Part shown: positions 48,636 to 57,756 of the stretch, piece by piece
Layout of the letters: each line of letters begins with the position of its first letter
How positions within the stretch are numbered: the stretch's first letter is position 1
DNA from: Peloplasma aerotolerans
Lineage (GTDB): Bacteria; Bacillota_I; Bacilli_A; Acholeplasmatales; Acholeplasmataceae
Direction: 5' to 3'
DNA length: 64,000 nt
Assembly: GCF_030012175.1 (NCBI RefSeq)
Contig: NZ_JASCXW010000002.1
Span: forward strand, 78,147 to 142,146
The notes under the pieces: generated by a model
The model's input: only the letters and a program-made list of their open reading frames with translations
Told to the model about the DNA's origin: nothing
The model's database searches: none
Translations under genes and position numbers: made by a program

Positions 48636-49817
48636 ATGGCAGTTGATATTTTACAGATATCAAAGGATGCAATTGAGGCGTCAAAAAAATATAATGACGT
48701 CATTAATGCATCTATAGGTATGTTTTATGATGAAGAAAAGGCGATTGGTGGGATGCCGACAGTATCAAAAATGATCAAGAATTTGAGTGATGATGAGATG
48801 TTACCATATCCCGCAGTTGACGGAGGTGCATTATTTAAAAATAATCTAATTACTTGGGTTTTTGGCAAATATGAATCAGAAATTAGAAGAAACATGTATG
48901 TAAGCGCATGTGCAACCCCAGGTGGGAGTGGGGCGATTGCATCAACATTTTCTCAATATGCAAACCCAGGAGATTTTATATTCGTTTCTGATATTAGATG
49001 GCAATATGAGCGATTTGCTGAACGAGCTGGTTTAAACATATTTGAGCATAAGTTGTTTAAAGGAGACAGTTTCGATATTGAATCTTTTGAATCGAGACTT
49101 AAAGAATTATGTAAAAAGCAAAAACAAGTTATTGTAATCGTTAATGATCCTTGTCACAATCCAACAGGATATACATTGAGTGAGCAAGAATTTAACCAAA
49201 TAATCCAAATATTAAATGCTCAAAAAGATAATGAGATTGTATTTTTATATGATTTAGCATATCTTGAGTATTCGCATGAAGAAGATAATAGAAAGAAAAT
49301 GACATTCTTACCACAACTCAAAGAGCATGTTTTAACGATTATTGCATTCAGTGGTTCAAAAACTTTTGGAATTTATGGTATGAGATTAGGCGCAGCCATT
49401 ATGCTTTCGAAAAATGAAGAGAAAGTTAAAAAAGCACATCCAAAGTATGTCAATGAAGCAAGAGGTTCATGGTCAGCAACGCCTACTATGTCTATTGAGT
49501 TATTTAATAAGTTCGCTATTGAAGAAAATAGAAATGAGTTTTTAAAAGATTTGAACAAGATAAATAGTTTAGTTCAAGAAAGAAGTGTTACTTTTATTGA
49601 ACAAGCAAAAGAGGTTGGCTTAAGTACCCATCCATTTAGAAGTGGTTTTTATACAGTGGTTCTGACGAAAGATCCTGATGTAGATTATTTAAAACTTGCA
49701 AAACATAGAATATTCGCAGTTCCAATGAGCGGTGGCGTAAGATTTGCTTTATGTAGTTTATCTAGAAATGAAATTGATGGACTGCCACAAAAAATCAAAA
49801 CTATACTTGAATTATAA
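48636..49817 (+). CDS. Class I/II aminotransferase, aromatic/aspartate-like
   Basis: 393 residues from ATG 48636 (RBS GAGGTGAT); a TTG reading starts at 48615 within the mfd stop region. Fold type I PLP enzyme: VIVNDPCHNPTGYTLS, FLYDLAYLEYS, the Schiff-base Lys in FSGSKTFGIYGMRLG, and the late Arg in GVRFALCSLS. The style FYDEEKAIGGMPTV...YPAVDGGALF resembles the aspartate/aromatic aminotransferase branch. The exact substrate is not determined. Confidence 0.85.
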   Translation: MAVDILQISKDAIEASKKYNDVINASIGMFYDEEKAIGGMPTVSKMIKNLSDDEMLPYPAVDGGALFKNNLITWVFGKYESEIRRNMYVSACATPGGSGAIASTFSQYANPGDFIFVSDIRWQYERFAERAGLNIFEHKLFKGDSFDIESFESRLKELCKKQKQVIVIVNDPCHNPTGYTLSEQEFNQIIQILNAQKDNEIVFLYDLAYLEYSHEEDNRKKMTFLPQLKEHVLTIIAFSGSKTFGIYGMRLGAAIMLSKNEEKVKKAHPKYVNEARGSWSATPTMSIELFNKFAIEENRNEFLKDLNKINSLVQERSVTFIEQAKEVGLSTHPFRSGFYTVVLTKDPDVDYLKLAKHRIFAVPMSGGVRFALCSLSRNEIDGLPQKIKTILEL

Positions 49818-49893
49818 AAGATAAAAAATATAAAAGCTTTATCATTTTTTTAAAGTGTATACGTTTTCATCACACAAAATAATGTGTTATACT

Positions 49894-49921
49894 AAAAGTA
49901 TCTTAGCAAAGATACTTTTTT
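49894..49921 (+). terminator. Hairpin terminator upstream of fhs
   Basis: AAAAGTATCTT (49894-49904) pairs with AAGATACTTTT (49909-49919), followed by T residues. A TATACT box (about 49888-49893) directly precedes it, so a transcript from there would begin within the hairpin. It most likely ends the aminotransferase transcript. Confidence 0.6.
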
Positions 49922-49941
49922 AATGAAAAAGGGAGAAGATT

Positions 49942-51537
49942 ATGAAAAAAATTACTTTATTATGCGAAGAAATGGGAGTCGATCCTGAAGAGTGTATTCC
50001 TTATGGTTTTGATAAAGCCAAAATTGATTTAAAAGTATTAAAAAGATTGAAAGAAAAAGAAAACGGGAAGTTAATTCTTGTTACAGCTACAACACCTACA
50101 CCTGCTGGTGAAGGTAAAACAACAATTTCTATTGGTTTAACACAAGGGTTAAAGCATATAGGGAAACATCCTATATTAGCATTAAGAGAGCCGAGTTTGG
50201 GTCCAGTATTTGGCTTAAAAGGTGGAGCAACAGGAGGGGGAAAATCCAGTATTACACCTATAGATGAAATTAACCTCCATTTCACTGGAGACCTCCATGC
50301 AATTACTGCAGCAAACAATTTATTAAGTGCTTTAATTGATAATCACATTTTCCAAGGGAATGAATTAGGTATTGAAACAGTAACTTGGAAAAGATGCATG
50401 GATATGAATGATCGTAGTTTGCGTGAAATTGACACACCAATTCGAAAAGATGGATTTGTTATTACTGCAGCGAGTGAAATCATGGCAATTCTTGCATTAG
50501 CAACGGATTTAACTGATTTAAAAAATAGAATTAATAGAATATTGATCGGATACACAAAAGACGAGAAACCGGTATATGTATCTGATTTAGGTGGAGCAGA
50601 TGCAATGACATTGCTTATGAAGGAAGCGATGAACCCAAATCTTGTTCAAACATTAGATGGCGTTCCAACGTTTGTTCATGCTGGTCCTTTCGCTAATATT
50701 GCGCATGGTTGTAACTCTATTGTTGCTACTAAATTAGCTTTAAAACTAGGTGATTATGCAGTAACTGAAGCTGGTTTTGGTGCTGACTTAGGCATGGAAA
50801 AGTTCCTAGATTTAAAAATGCCCTACCTTAGTAAAGAAGTCGATGCAGTTGTTGTTGTAACAACAATGAGAGCTTTAAAATATCATGGTGGAGCTGAAAA
50901 ATTTAATGAAAAAAATGTTGATGCTATGTTAAAAGGTATTCCTTTATTAAGTAAACACTTAGAAAACATCAGTAATTTTGGTATGAAATATGTTATTGCT
51001 TTAAATCATTTTTACACAGATGATCAAGAGGAAGTTGATGCAATGATGAAGTGGGCTAAGGACAATAATCATCCGATTGCTTTATGTAAAGGATTTACTG
51101 AGGGCGGACCAGGTATGGTTGACTTGGCTAATAAAGTAGTTGAATTGGCTGAAGAAGGTTCATCATTTATACCGATTTATAATAAAGAAGATTTGCCACA
51201 ACAAAAAATAGAAAAAATAGCAACAAAAATTTATGGTGCAAAAGAAGTTGTATTTTCTAAGAAAGCTTTATCACAGTTAGATAAATATATTGAATATGGT
51301 TGGAATTTGCCCGTTTGTATGGCCAAAACTCCATTATCTTTAACAGGAGATCCTAAAATAAAGGGATTACCAGAAGAGTTTACATTAGACATTAAGGAAA
51401 TTAGACCATCACTTGGGGCAGGATTTTTAGTTGCACTAACTAAGGGTATTATGGTTATGCCAGGTTTAAATAAAACCCCAAGAGCAATGAGCATGGAAGT
51501 TGATGAAGACGGAATTCTTGTAGATGGAGATGAATAG
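49942..51537 (+). CDS. fhs: Formate-tetrahydrofolate ligase
   Basis: 531 residues, slightly shorter than the usual 556-560. P-loop TPTPAGEGKTTISIGL, REPSLGPVFGLKGGATGGG, HFTGDLHAI and the C-terminal TLDIKEIRPSLGAGFLVALTKGIMVMPGL. It makes 10-formyl-THF from formate, THF and ATP. The next gene, folD, starts 1 base after the stop, and glyA lies 2.6 kb further on, so the three supply one-carbon units without needing a full Wood-Ljungdahl pathway. Confidence 0.96.
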   Translation: MKKITLLCEEMGVDPEECIPYGFDKAKIDLKVLKRLKEKENGKLILVTATTPTPAGEGKTTISIGLTQGLKHIGKHPILALREPSLGPVFGLKGGATGGGKSSITPIDEINLHFTGDLHAITAANNLLSALIDNHIFQGNELGIETVTWKRCMDMNDRSLREIDTPIRKDGFVITAASEIMAILALATDLTDLKNRINRILIGYTKDEKPVYVSDLGGADAMTLLMKEAMNPNLVQTLDGVPTFVHAGPFANIAHGCNSIVATKLALKLGDYAVTEAGFGADLGMEKFLDLKMPYLSKEVDAVVVVTTMRALKYHGGAEKFNEKNVDAMLKGIPLLSKHLENISNFGMKYVIALNHFYTDDQEEVDAMMKWAKDNNHPIALCKGFTEGGPGMVDLANKVVELAEEGSSFIPIYNKEDLPQQKIEKIATKIYGAKEVVFSKKALSQLDKYIEYGWNLPVCMAKTPLSLTGDPKIKGLPEEFTLDIKEIRPSLGAGFLVALTKGIMVMPGLNKTPRAMSMEVDEDGILVDGDE

Positions 51538-51538
51538 T

Positions 51539-52384
51539 ATGATTTTATTAGACGGTGCAGAAGTAGCCAACCGTAGAAATTTAGAACTTAATAAGAAAAT
51601 TCTCAAGTCTGTTGAAAAATATAAACGAGCACCAAGTTTATCTATTATATTGGTTGGACAAAATCCAGCGAGTCTTTCATATGTTAAAGGAAAAGGAAAA
51701 GCCTGTAAACTCGTTGGTATTAAGCATAAATTATATCATTTAGATGAAAACATTAAAGAAACCGAATTAGCTGAATTAATCACTACATTAAATAATGATG
51801 ACCAAGTTGATGGGATATTGTTACAACTCCCATTACCTCATCATTTAGATGATGATAAGTTGATTAACTTAATATCAAAGGATAAAGATGCTGATGGATT
51901 CCATGTGATAAACCAAGGCAATCTTTATCAAAAACGCGAAACAGTTTATCCTGCAACACCAAAAGGCATTATGAGCTTATTATCTGCGTATGATATTGAT
52001 GTTAAAGGTATGAATGCAGTTATTATAGGAAGAAGTAACATTGTTGGATTTCCAGTTGCTAGACTTTTAATGGATCAAGGTGCAACCATAACGGTTTGTC
52101 ACAGACAGACAAAAGACTTGTCACTTCACACTAAGCAAGCAGATCTTATTATTGCATCTGCTGGACGTGCAGAACTAGTGACTAAAGATATGGTTAAAAA
52201 CGGAGCAATCGTTGTTGATGTTGGCGTAAATCGTGTAGATGGAAAACTAGTCGGTGATGTGCATTTTGATGGTGTTAAAGAAGTTGCGGGTTATTTATCG
52301 CCAGTACCAAGAGGCGTGGGACCGATGACAATTAATGCTCTTTTAGAAAACACATACGACCTATATTTAAAACATATTAAGTAA
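51539..52384 (+). CDS. folD: Methylenetetrahydrofolate dehydrogenase/cyclohydrolase
   Basis: 281 residues from ATG 51539; readings inside fhs are rejected. It has the conserved VGQNPASLSYVKGKGKACK with the catalytic Tyr/Lys, QLPLPHHL, KDADGFHVIN, and the NADP site GRSNIVGFPVARLL with a GVGPMT ending. It oxidises methylene-THF and hydrolyses methenyl-THF to formyl-THF. It is cotranscribed with fhs. Confidence 0.96.
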   Translation: MILLDGAEVANRRNLELNKKILKSVEKYKRAPSLSIILVGQNPASLSYVKGKGKACKLVGIKHKLYHLDENIKETELAELITTLNNDDQVDGILLQLPLPHHLDDDKLINLISKDKDADGFHVINQGNLYQKRETVYPATPKGIMSLLSAYDIDVKGMNAVIIGRSNIVGFPVARLLMDQGATITVCHRQTKDLSLHTKQADLIIASAGRAELVTKDMVKNGAIVVDVGVNRVDGKLVGDVHFDGVKEVAGYLSPVPRGVGPMTINALLENTYDLYLKHIK

Positions 52385-52413
52385 TTTTGTAGAGCAAAAT
52401 ATCAAAAAAAGTC

Positions 52414-52443
52414 TTTACAAAAAAATATAAATGTTGCTATAAT
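52414..52443 (+). promoter_or_regulatory. Promoter of the folD-ppa intergenic RNA
   Basis: TTTACA (52414-52419), 18-base spacer, TATAAT (52438-52443). Confidence 0.7.
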
Positions 52444-52446
52444 AGT

Positions 52447-52666
52447 AGAGTATTTAGTATTCGTATAAATTATCCAGTGTGAGATGATGTTTCTATCGTG
52501 GGCCATAAGTTCACGACTACGATTATGAAAATAGAGGGGAATTATCAAAATTGTAGTTATATGAATATCAAAGTACTCTTCATTGTAAAAGATGTGGGGA
52601 TGGGCATCATTTGATGGCATCTATTTGCAATGACCCAAGCACCTGATTTTTTTCAGGTGTTTTTTT
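52447..52666 (+). ncRNA. Unidentified structured RNA, about 220 nt
   Basis: The 332-base gap between folD and ppa holds a promoter, a structured segment and a strong terminator, with no supported ORF. Helix 1: AGAGTA (52447-52452) with TACTCT (52574-52579), continued by a 12-pair helix 52457-52468 / 52557-52568. A large one-sided internal loop (about 52476-52490) leads to TCTAT/ATAGA and CGTG/CACG pairs. Helix 2: 52580-52594 with 52618-52633, 15 pairs with one bulge. Terminator: CACCTGA/TCAGGTG, then seven T residues. No alternative pairing for the terminator arm was seen, and ppa seems to have its own -10 (TAAAAT, about 52679), so an independent RNA is favoured over a riboswitch. It is not recognised as RNase P, tmRNA, SRP or a known riboswitch; a divergent 6S-like RNA is possible. 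Confidence 0.6.
52640..52666 (+). terminator. Terminator of the folD-ppa intergenic RNA
   Basis: CACCTGA (52640-52646) pairs with TCAGGTG (52653-52659); seven T residues follow. Confidence 0.88.
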
Positions 52667-52716
52667 CACACATAAGTGTTAAAATAGATTTGAATAAAAA
52701 AAAGGAGTATGATTCT

Positions 52717-53247
52717 ATGAACATTTGGCACGATATAGATAAATCTAGAATTCAACCAGATCAATTTATTGCATGTATTGAAATATCAAAAGGTAGTAAG
52801 AAAAAATACGAGCTTGATAAAGAAACTGGAATGATCATTTTAGACCGTATATTGTTTACATCAACACATTACCCAGCAAATTATGGATTTATACCAAGAA
52901 CATATGCGGGTGACAATGATCCACTAGACGTTTTAGTATTATGTCAAGAAGATATAGAACCATTAAGTATTGTTCAGTGTTATCCAATTGGCGTTATGAA
53001 AATGATTGATTCTGATGAAATTGATGAGAAGATCATTGCAATTCCATTTGGAGATCCATCGTTGACTCAATATAAAGATATTAATGAGCTTCCAGCACAC
53101 TTGCTTACGGAAATGGGGCATTTTTTTGAAGTCTATAAATCCCTTGAAGGTAAGAAGACTTATATTTTAGACATAGAAGGTCCAGAAGCTGCAAAGAAAA
53201 TCATTTTGCAATGTATAAAAAACTACGAAGATAAATTTGGAAAATAA
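52717..53247 (+). CDS. ppa: Inorganic pyrophosphatase, family I
   Basis: 176 residues from ATG 52717 (RBS AAAGGAG); a longer reading upstream runs through the terminator and is rejected. Signature GDNDPLDVLVL with the metal-binding Asp residues, plus HYPANYGFIP. It hydrolyses pyrophosphate and drives biosynthesis. It is followed by a YebC-family gene after 12 bases. Confidence 0.95.
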   Translation: MNIWHDIDKSRIQPDQFIACIEISKGSKKKYELDKETGMIILDRILFTSTHYPANYGFIPRTYAGDNDPLDVLVLCQEDIEPLSIVQCYPIGVMKMIDSDEIDEKIIAIPFGDPSLTQYKDINELPAHLLTEMGHFFEVYKSLEGKKTYILDIEGPEAAKKIILQCIKNYEDKFGK

Positions 53248-53259
53248 AGGAAGAATATA

Positions 53260-53979
53260 ATGGGAAGAGCATTTGAAGTAAGAAAAGTGGCAATGGCAAA
53301 AACGAACGCTGCAAAAAGTAAGATTTATGCGAAATATGGGAAAGAAATATATATGGCAGCGAAATCGGGATCTCCCGATCCAGAAACCAATCAAGCACTC
53401 AAAAGAGTTATAGAAAAAGCCAAAAAAGAACAAGTTACTGCGGATGTCATCAAAAGAGCCATTGATAAGGCAAAAGGTGGAAGTGATGAGAACTATACAT
53501 CTGCAAGATATGAAGGGTTCGGACCTGGTAATTCATTGTTCATAATTGAATGCTTAACGGATAATGTAAATAGAACCATTGCAGAAGTAAGAAATTGTTT
53601 TACAAAAACTGGTGGGAAATTAGGTATATCAGGATCTGTTGTTCATCAATTCAATCATTTTTCAGTATTTACTTTACCAGAGGTAACAGAAGATGAGATT
53701 CTCGAGATTTTAGTTATGAATGATGTTGACGTTTCAGATATTGAAACTGACGAGGTTGGAGTTACTATATATGGAACTGCCGATGACTATAATGCAATAC
53801 GTACTGCAGTACTTGAAGCTAACCCTGACATAGAGTTTGAAACTGAAGAAATTATGTGGCTCCCCATAATGGAAACAACAATTGATTCAGATGATCAAAA
53901 AGAAGCATTTGATAAACTCATGCAAATGCTTGATGAAATAGATGATGTTCAAGATGTTTATCATAATGTTGCACTATAA
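53260..53979 (+). CDS. YebC/PmpR-family protein
   Basis: 239 residues, full length. Early segment KTNAAKSKIYAKYGKEIYMAAKSG, then VIKRAIDKAKGG, YEGFGPGN, ECLTDNVNRTIAEVR and GSVVHQF. The family was described as DNA-binding regulators, and some members have recently been linked to relief of ribosome stalling; which applies here cannot be told. It probably shares a transcript with ppa. A terminator follows. Confidence 0.93.
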   Translation: MGRAFEVRKVAMAKTNAAKSKIYAKYGKEIYMAAKSGSPDPETNQALKRVIEKAKKEQVTADVIKRAIDKAKGGSDENYTSARYEGFGPGNSLFIIECLTDNVNRTIAEVRNCFTKTGGKLGISGSVVHQFNHFSVFTLPEVTEDEILEILVMNDVDVSDIETDEVGVTIYGTADDYNAIRTAVLEANPDIEFETEEIMWLPIMETTIDSDDQKEAFDKLMQMLDEIDDVQDVYHNVAL

Positions 53980-54034
53980 AAAATATTATTTATAAATAGA
54001 TTAAATATAAGTAAAAAAAGCAAAAAAATTTAAC

Positions 54035-54070
54035 AAAAGACAGTTTTCAAATCATTGAAATCTGTCTTTT
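54035..54070 (+). terminator. Terminator after the YebC-family gene
   Basis: AAAAGACAG (54035-54043) pairs with CTGTCTTTT (54062-54070), with inner TTTCAA/TTGAAA around an ATCA loop; T residues follow. Confidence 0.8.
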
Positions 54071-54123
54071 ATTTTGATATTTATTATGATATAATAATGT
54101 GACGAACTATCGAGGAGGAAAGA

Positions 54124-55371
54124 ATGAGCTTAATTAAATATGATCCAATCATCGATGAAATCATTTTAAAAGAAAAAAAAAGACAAGAAGAACACATCGA
54201 ATTGATTGCTTCTGAAAACTTTGTTTCACAAGCTGTGTTGGATGCTCAAGGATCAATTTTGACGAATAAATATGCAGAAGGTTATCCCAAGAAAAGATAT
54301 TATGGAGGATGCGAATTTGTTGATGAAATTGAAACTTTGGCGATTGAAAGGTTAAAAGAGTTATTTGATGCGAAATATGTGAATGTGCAACCTCATTCTG
54401 GATCACAAGCAAATATGGCGGTATACCAAGCGTTACTTAAACCAGGTGATACCATTTTAGGTATGTCATTGAGCGAAGGTGGTCATTTGACACACGGATT
54501 CCATTTAAATTTTTCCGGTAAATTTTACAAGTCAGTTTTCTATGGTGTTGATGAAAACACTGAAATGATTAATTACGAAAAGGTTCTTGAAATAGCAAAA
54601 GAAACGAAACCTCAACTAATTATTGCTGGAGCAAGTGCTTACTCTAAGTTTATTGACTTTAAGAAGTTTAGAGAGATTGCTGACGAAGTTGGAGCTTATT
54701 TACATGTTGATATGGCACATATAGCTGGTCTAGTTGCAGCGGGAGTTCATCCGTCTCCTATGCCTTATGCACATGCTGTAACATCAACGACACACAAAAC
54801 GTTGCGTGGTCCACGCGGGGGAATCATCCTAACAAATGATGAAGATGCAGCTAAAAAAATAAATAAAGCAGTATTTCCAGGTGTTCAAGGTGGTCCTTTA
54901 ATGCATGTTATTGCGGCAAAAGCTGTAGCATTTAAAGAAGCACTAGAACCATCTTTTATTGAATATCAAAAACAAGTTATTAAAAATGCGAAGGTTTTGT
55001 CTGAAGAATTAACGAGATTAGGTTATCGAATTGTTAGTGGAGGAACGGATAACCACTTGATGCTTGTTGATGTAAAGCAAAAACTGGGAATTACAGGATT
55101 AGACGCAGAAAGAACTTTGGAAAAAGCTGGAATCACATGCAACAAGAATGGAGTTCCATTTGATAAAGAAAAACCTGCATATGGCAGTGGTATTCGATTA
55201 GGAACACCTGCTGTAACAACTAGAGGATTTAAAGAAAAAGAAATGCTTATGATAGCAAACTGGATTGATCAAGTATTGAAAAATAAGGATAATCAAGAGA
55301 CATTAGAGGAAATCAATCATCAAGTTGTAGAACTTACAAAGAAATTTCCATTATACAAGAAGGGAGTATAA
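54124..55371 (+). CDS. glyA: Serine hydroxymethyltransferase
   Basis: 415 residues. [38 protein letters not shown] and the PLP-lysine segment [14 protein letters not shown] are all present. It interconverts serine and glycine with methylene-THF. A TATAAT (54090-54095) and GGAGG precede it. rnfC begins 3 bases after its stop, so glyA may be the first gene of the rnf transcript. Confidence 0.97.
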   Translation: MSLIKYDPIIDEIILKEKKRQEEHIELIASENFVSQAVLDAQGSILTNKYAEGYPKKRYYGGCEFVDEIETLAIERLKELFDAKYVNVQPHSGSQANMAVYQALLKPGDTILGMSLSEGGHLTHGFHLNFSGKFYKSVFYGVDENTEMINYEKVLEIAKETKPQLIIAGASAYSKFIDFKKFREIADEVGAYLHVDMAHIAGLVAAGVHPSPMPYAHAVTSTTHKTLRGPRGGIILTNDEDAAKKINKAVFPGVQGGPLMHVIAAKAVAFKEALEPSFIEYQKQVIKNAKVLSEELTRLGYRIVSGGTDNHLMLVDVKQKLGITGLDAERTLEKAGITCNKNGVPFDKEKPAYGSGIRLGTPAVTTRGFKEKEMLMIANWIDQVLKNKDNQETLEEINHQVVELTKKFPLYKKGV

Positions 55372-55374
55372 CAG

Positions 55375-56670
55375 ATGATAGCAAAAACGAAATATATTCC
55401 AGATGGAAAAAAAGAACTGAAAGCATTACCAATATTGCATTATTTAAATGCTGACTATTTGTATTATCCAGTAACTAGTGCACGTTGCCCTGAAGGAGAA
55501 ACGTGCGTTAGAGGTGGACAATTTGTTAAAGTTGGTGAAGTAATTGGAACTAGAAAAGGGACATTTTTTGAACAACCAATGCACTCCACAGTGAGCGGAG
55601 AAGTTGTCGGATATGAAAAACATATCGATCAAAGCGGTAAATTAGTGGACTGTCTTATTGTAAAAAACGATAAAAAGTATGAGTTACATGAATCGATTGT
55701 TGATAGAACAGAAGAAGAGATTGACGCTTTGACAAGAGAAGATTTAGTTAATATTGTTAAGGAAGCAGGTTTAGTAGGGTTAGGAGGAAGTGCTTTTCCT
55801 ACATATATTAAGCTTGAGACTGAAGACCCTATTGATGTTGTTATTGCGAATGGTGTTGAATGTGAACCTAATTTAATTGCAGATTATGGTGTTATGATGA
55901 CAGATCCAAGAGATGTCATTAGAGGCTTAATCTATGTAATGAAAGCAACTAGTGCCAAAAAAGGGATTATTGCGATAAAGAAAAAATATACAGAAATAAA
56001 AGAAAGACTTGAGTTTACACTTCAGGAGTTTAGTCAATATGACATAAAAATCGTCAGTGTTGGTAATTACTATCCTCAGGGATGGGAAATTGCCATGATT
56101 AAAGACGCATTAGGTATTAAAATTCCACAAGGTGAACTGCTATCTAAGTATGGGGTTTTAAATTTTAATGTTTCAACTTTAAAAAGTATACATGAAGCAG
56201 TCAAAAAAAGACTACCTGTCTTAGAACGCCTATTCACAATTAGTGGAGATGGCATTGTCAATAAAAACTTTAGAGCACGTATTGGTACATTGATTACTGA
56301 TCTAATTGAACTTGCAGGAGGTTATATTGATAATGGAAAACCTAAAGTCATGATTTTAGGTGGACCTATGATGGGGACAAATATCACGCAAGATGATGTC
56401 GTTATGACACATACAACAACAAGTTTGATTGTATTGAATGAAGACCCTCAAACAGAGGAACCTTGTATTCGTTGTGCATCTTGTGTTTACTCATGTCCTG
56501 TAAAAATTCAACCAGTTCAAATCATGAATGCTTATAAAATAAAAGATAAAGATGCTTTAAGAATGCTTGAAGTTAATAAATGTATAGAATGTGGACTATG
56601 TTCTCATGTATGCCCATCAAAGATTCATTTGACAGAATATATGCGTTTAGGCAAACGCTTAATTAAATAG
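55375..56670 (+). CDS. rnfC: Rnf complex subunit RnfC
   Basis: 431 residues. It has the early barrel domain, a nucleotide/FMN-binding region with GLVGLGGSAFPTYIK (about 137-151) and VIANGVECEP, and two [4Fe-4S] ferredoxin motifs: Cys364/367/370 with Cys374 (CIRCASCVYSC) and Cys403/406/409 with Cys413 (CIECGLCSHVC). RnfC takes part in NAD(H) reaction on the cytoplasmic side. The gene order C-D-G-E-A-B matches clostridial Rnf. Confidence 0.96.
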   Translation: MIAKTKYIPDGKKELKALPILHYLNADYLYYPVTSARCPEGETCVRGGQFVKVGEVIGTRKGTFFEQPMHSTVSGEVVGYEKHIDQSGKLVDCLIVKNDKKYELHESIVDRTEEEIDALTREDLVNIVKEAGLVGLGGSAFPTYIKLETEDPIDVVIANGVECEPNLIADYGVMMTDPRDVIRGLIYVMKATSAKKGIIAIKKKYTEIKERLEFTLQEFSQYDIKIVSVGNYYPQGWEIAMIKDALGIKIPQGELLSKYGVLNFNVSTLKSIHEAVKKRLPVLERLFTISGDGIVNKNFRARIGTLITDLIELAGGYIDNGKPKVMILGGPMMGTNITQDDVVMTHTTTSLIVLNEDPQTEEPCIRCASCVYSCPVKIQPVQIMNAYKIKDKDALRMLEVNKCIECGLCSHVCPSKIHLTEYMRLGKRLIK

Positions 56671-56679
56671 GAGGAAAAT

Positions 56680-57756
56680 ATGCAAATAGTAAAACAAACG
56701 AGCCCCTATATTCGTAAACAGGTCAGTACAAAGCGAATGATGATTGACGTATTAATTGCGTTAATACCTGTCGTAGCTTTCTCTATATACCGCTTTGGAT
56801 GGGATTCAGTATTAAGAATTGTCGTTTCATTAGTAACAATGATTGGTTTAGAAGCTATTGCCTTTGGCATGATGAATAAACCTAACAAGAGTGAAAAGTT
56901 TTTTGATAGATTGAAGTCTAGGTATGAAAAATTTACAGTTAACAATATCACTGCACCAGCTATTAGTGCGATTATTTTCGCAATGATTATTCCAAGTAAA
57001 TTACCAATTTATGCGGTTGTTGTAGGTGCTGGATTTGGTATTGTTGTGGGTAAACTTCTATTTGGAGGTTTGGGTTCGAACATCTTTAACCCAGCTGCTG
57101 TAGGACGTATTTTTATTGCTCTAGCTTTAACAGATATGTTCTCGGGAACTTATGTTGGTGTTGATTTGGTTGCTGGAGGAACTGCCTTAACTACTTTAAG
57201 AACAGGATTGTTATTTCCTCAAGCATTAAATAGTTATCCATTAATTGATTTGTTTATGGGTAATGTACCAGGTTCAATGGGAGAAATTAGTGCATTAGCA
57301 ATCATCATCGGTGGTATCTACCTATTAATCCGACGCTCAGCTGATTATCGAGTTGTGTTGTCAACAGTTTTAACATTTGTTGTTTTAATTGTTTTAGTTG
57401 GGTTAAAATTATATCCCGGACAGGTGATTGAATATACTTTATTCCATGTTTTATCTGGTGGGTTATTGTTTGGGGTTGTTTTTATGGTGACAGATCCAGT
57501 AACCTCTCCAGTAACAAGACCTGGTCGTTGGATTTACGGATTAATGATTGGAGCACTTGTTGTTTTGATTCGTTTATTTGGTGCATACCCAGAAGGTGTA
57601 GCATTTGCGTTATTGTTCTGTAATATGTTCGTACCACTTATTGATTATCCTAAGTGGTCAACAGATAAGATTAAACCAGCCTTTGTTGGAAGTTATATTG
57701 TGCTTCTGATTATTTTGGGATTGGTTGTATTCTTTGGCGTTGGAGGTGTCGCATAA
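56680..57756 (+). CDS. rnfD: Rnf complex subunit RnfD
   Basis: 358 residues with about nine membrane helices. The conserved covalent-FMN threonine aligns with Thr168 in DLVAGGTALTTL (SGAT in most RnfD proteins). It forms part of the ion-pumping core. Also conserved are GLGSNIFNPAAVGRIF and MVTDPVTSPVT. It follows rnfC by 9 bases. Confidence 0.95.
   Translation: MQIVKQTSPYIRKQVSTKRMMIDVLIALIPVVAFSIYRFGWDSVLRIVVSLVTMIGLEAIAFGMMNKPNKSEKFFDRLKSRYEKFTVNNITAPAISAIIFAMIIPSKLPIYAVVVGAGFGIVVGKLLFGGLGSNIFNPAAVGRIFIALALTDMFSGTYVGVDLVAGGTALTTLRTGLLFPQALNSYPLIDLFMGNVPGSMGEISALAIIIGGIYLLIRRSADYRVVLSTVLTFVVLIVLVGLKLYPGQVIEYTLFHVLSGGLLFGVVFMVTDPVTSPVTRPGRWIYGLMIGALVVLIRLFGAYPEGVAFALLFCNMFVPLIDYPKWSTDKIKPAFVGSYIVLLIILGLVVFFGVGGVA

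Noticed and set aside
49888..49921. Riboswitch in front of fhs
   Set aside because: The fhs upstream region is short and contains only one simple hairpin next to a -10-like box; no ZTP or THF riboswitch motif is visible.
52580..52640. Fluoride (crcB) riboswitch upstream of ppa
   Set aside because: GGGGATGGGC and TGATGGCATCT look superficially like the crcB motif, but the conserved pseudoknot pairing and second stem are not formed, and the segment folds instead into a 15-pair hairpin.
52447..52666. Identification as 6S, SRP, RNase P or tmRNA
   Set aside because: The conserved blocks of RNase P (GAGGAAAGUCC-like), SRP and tmRNA are absent. For 6S, the closing helix ends at 52579, well before the terminator, and this is not typical; it is left open rather than assigned.
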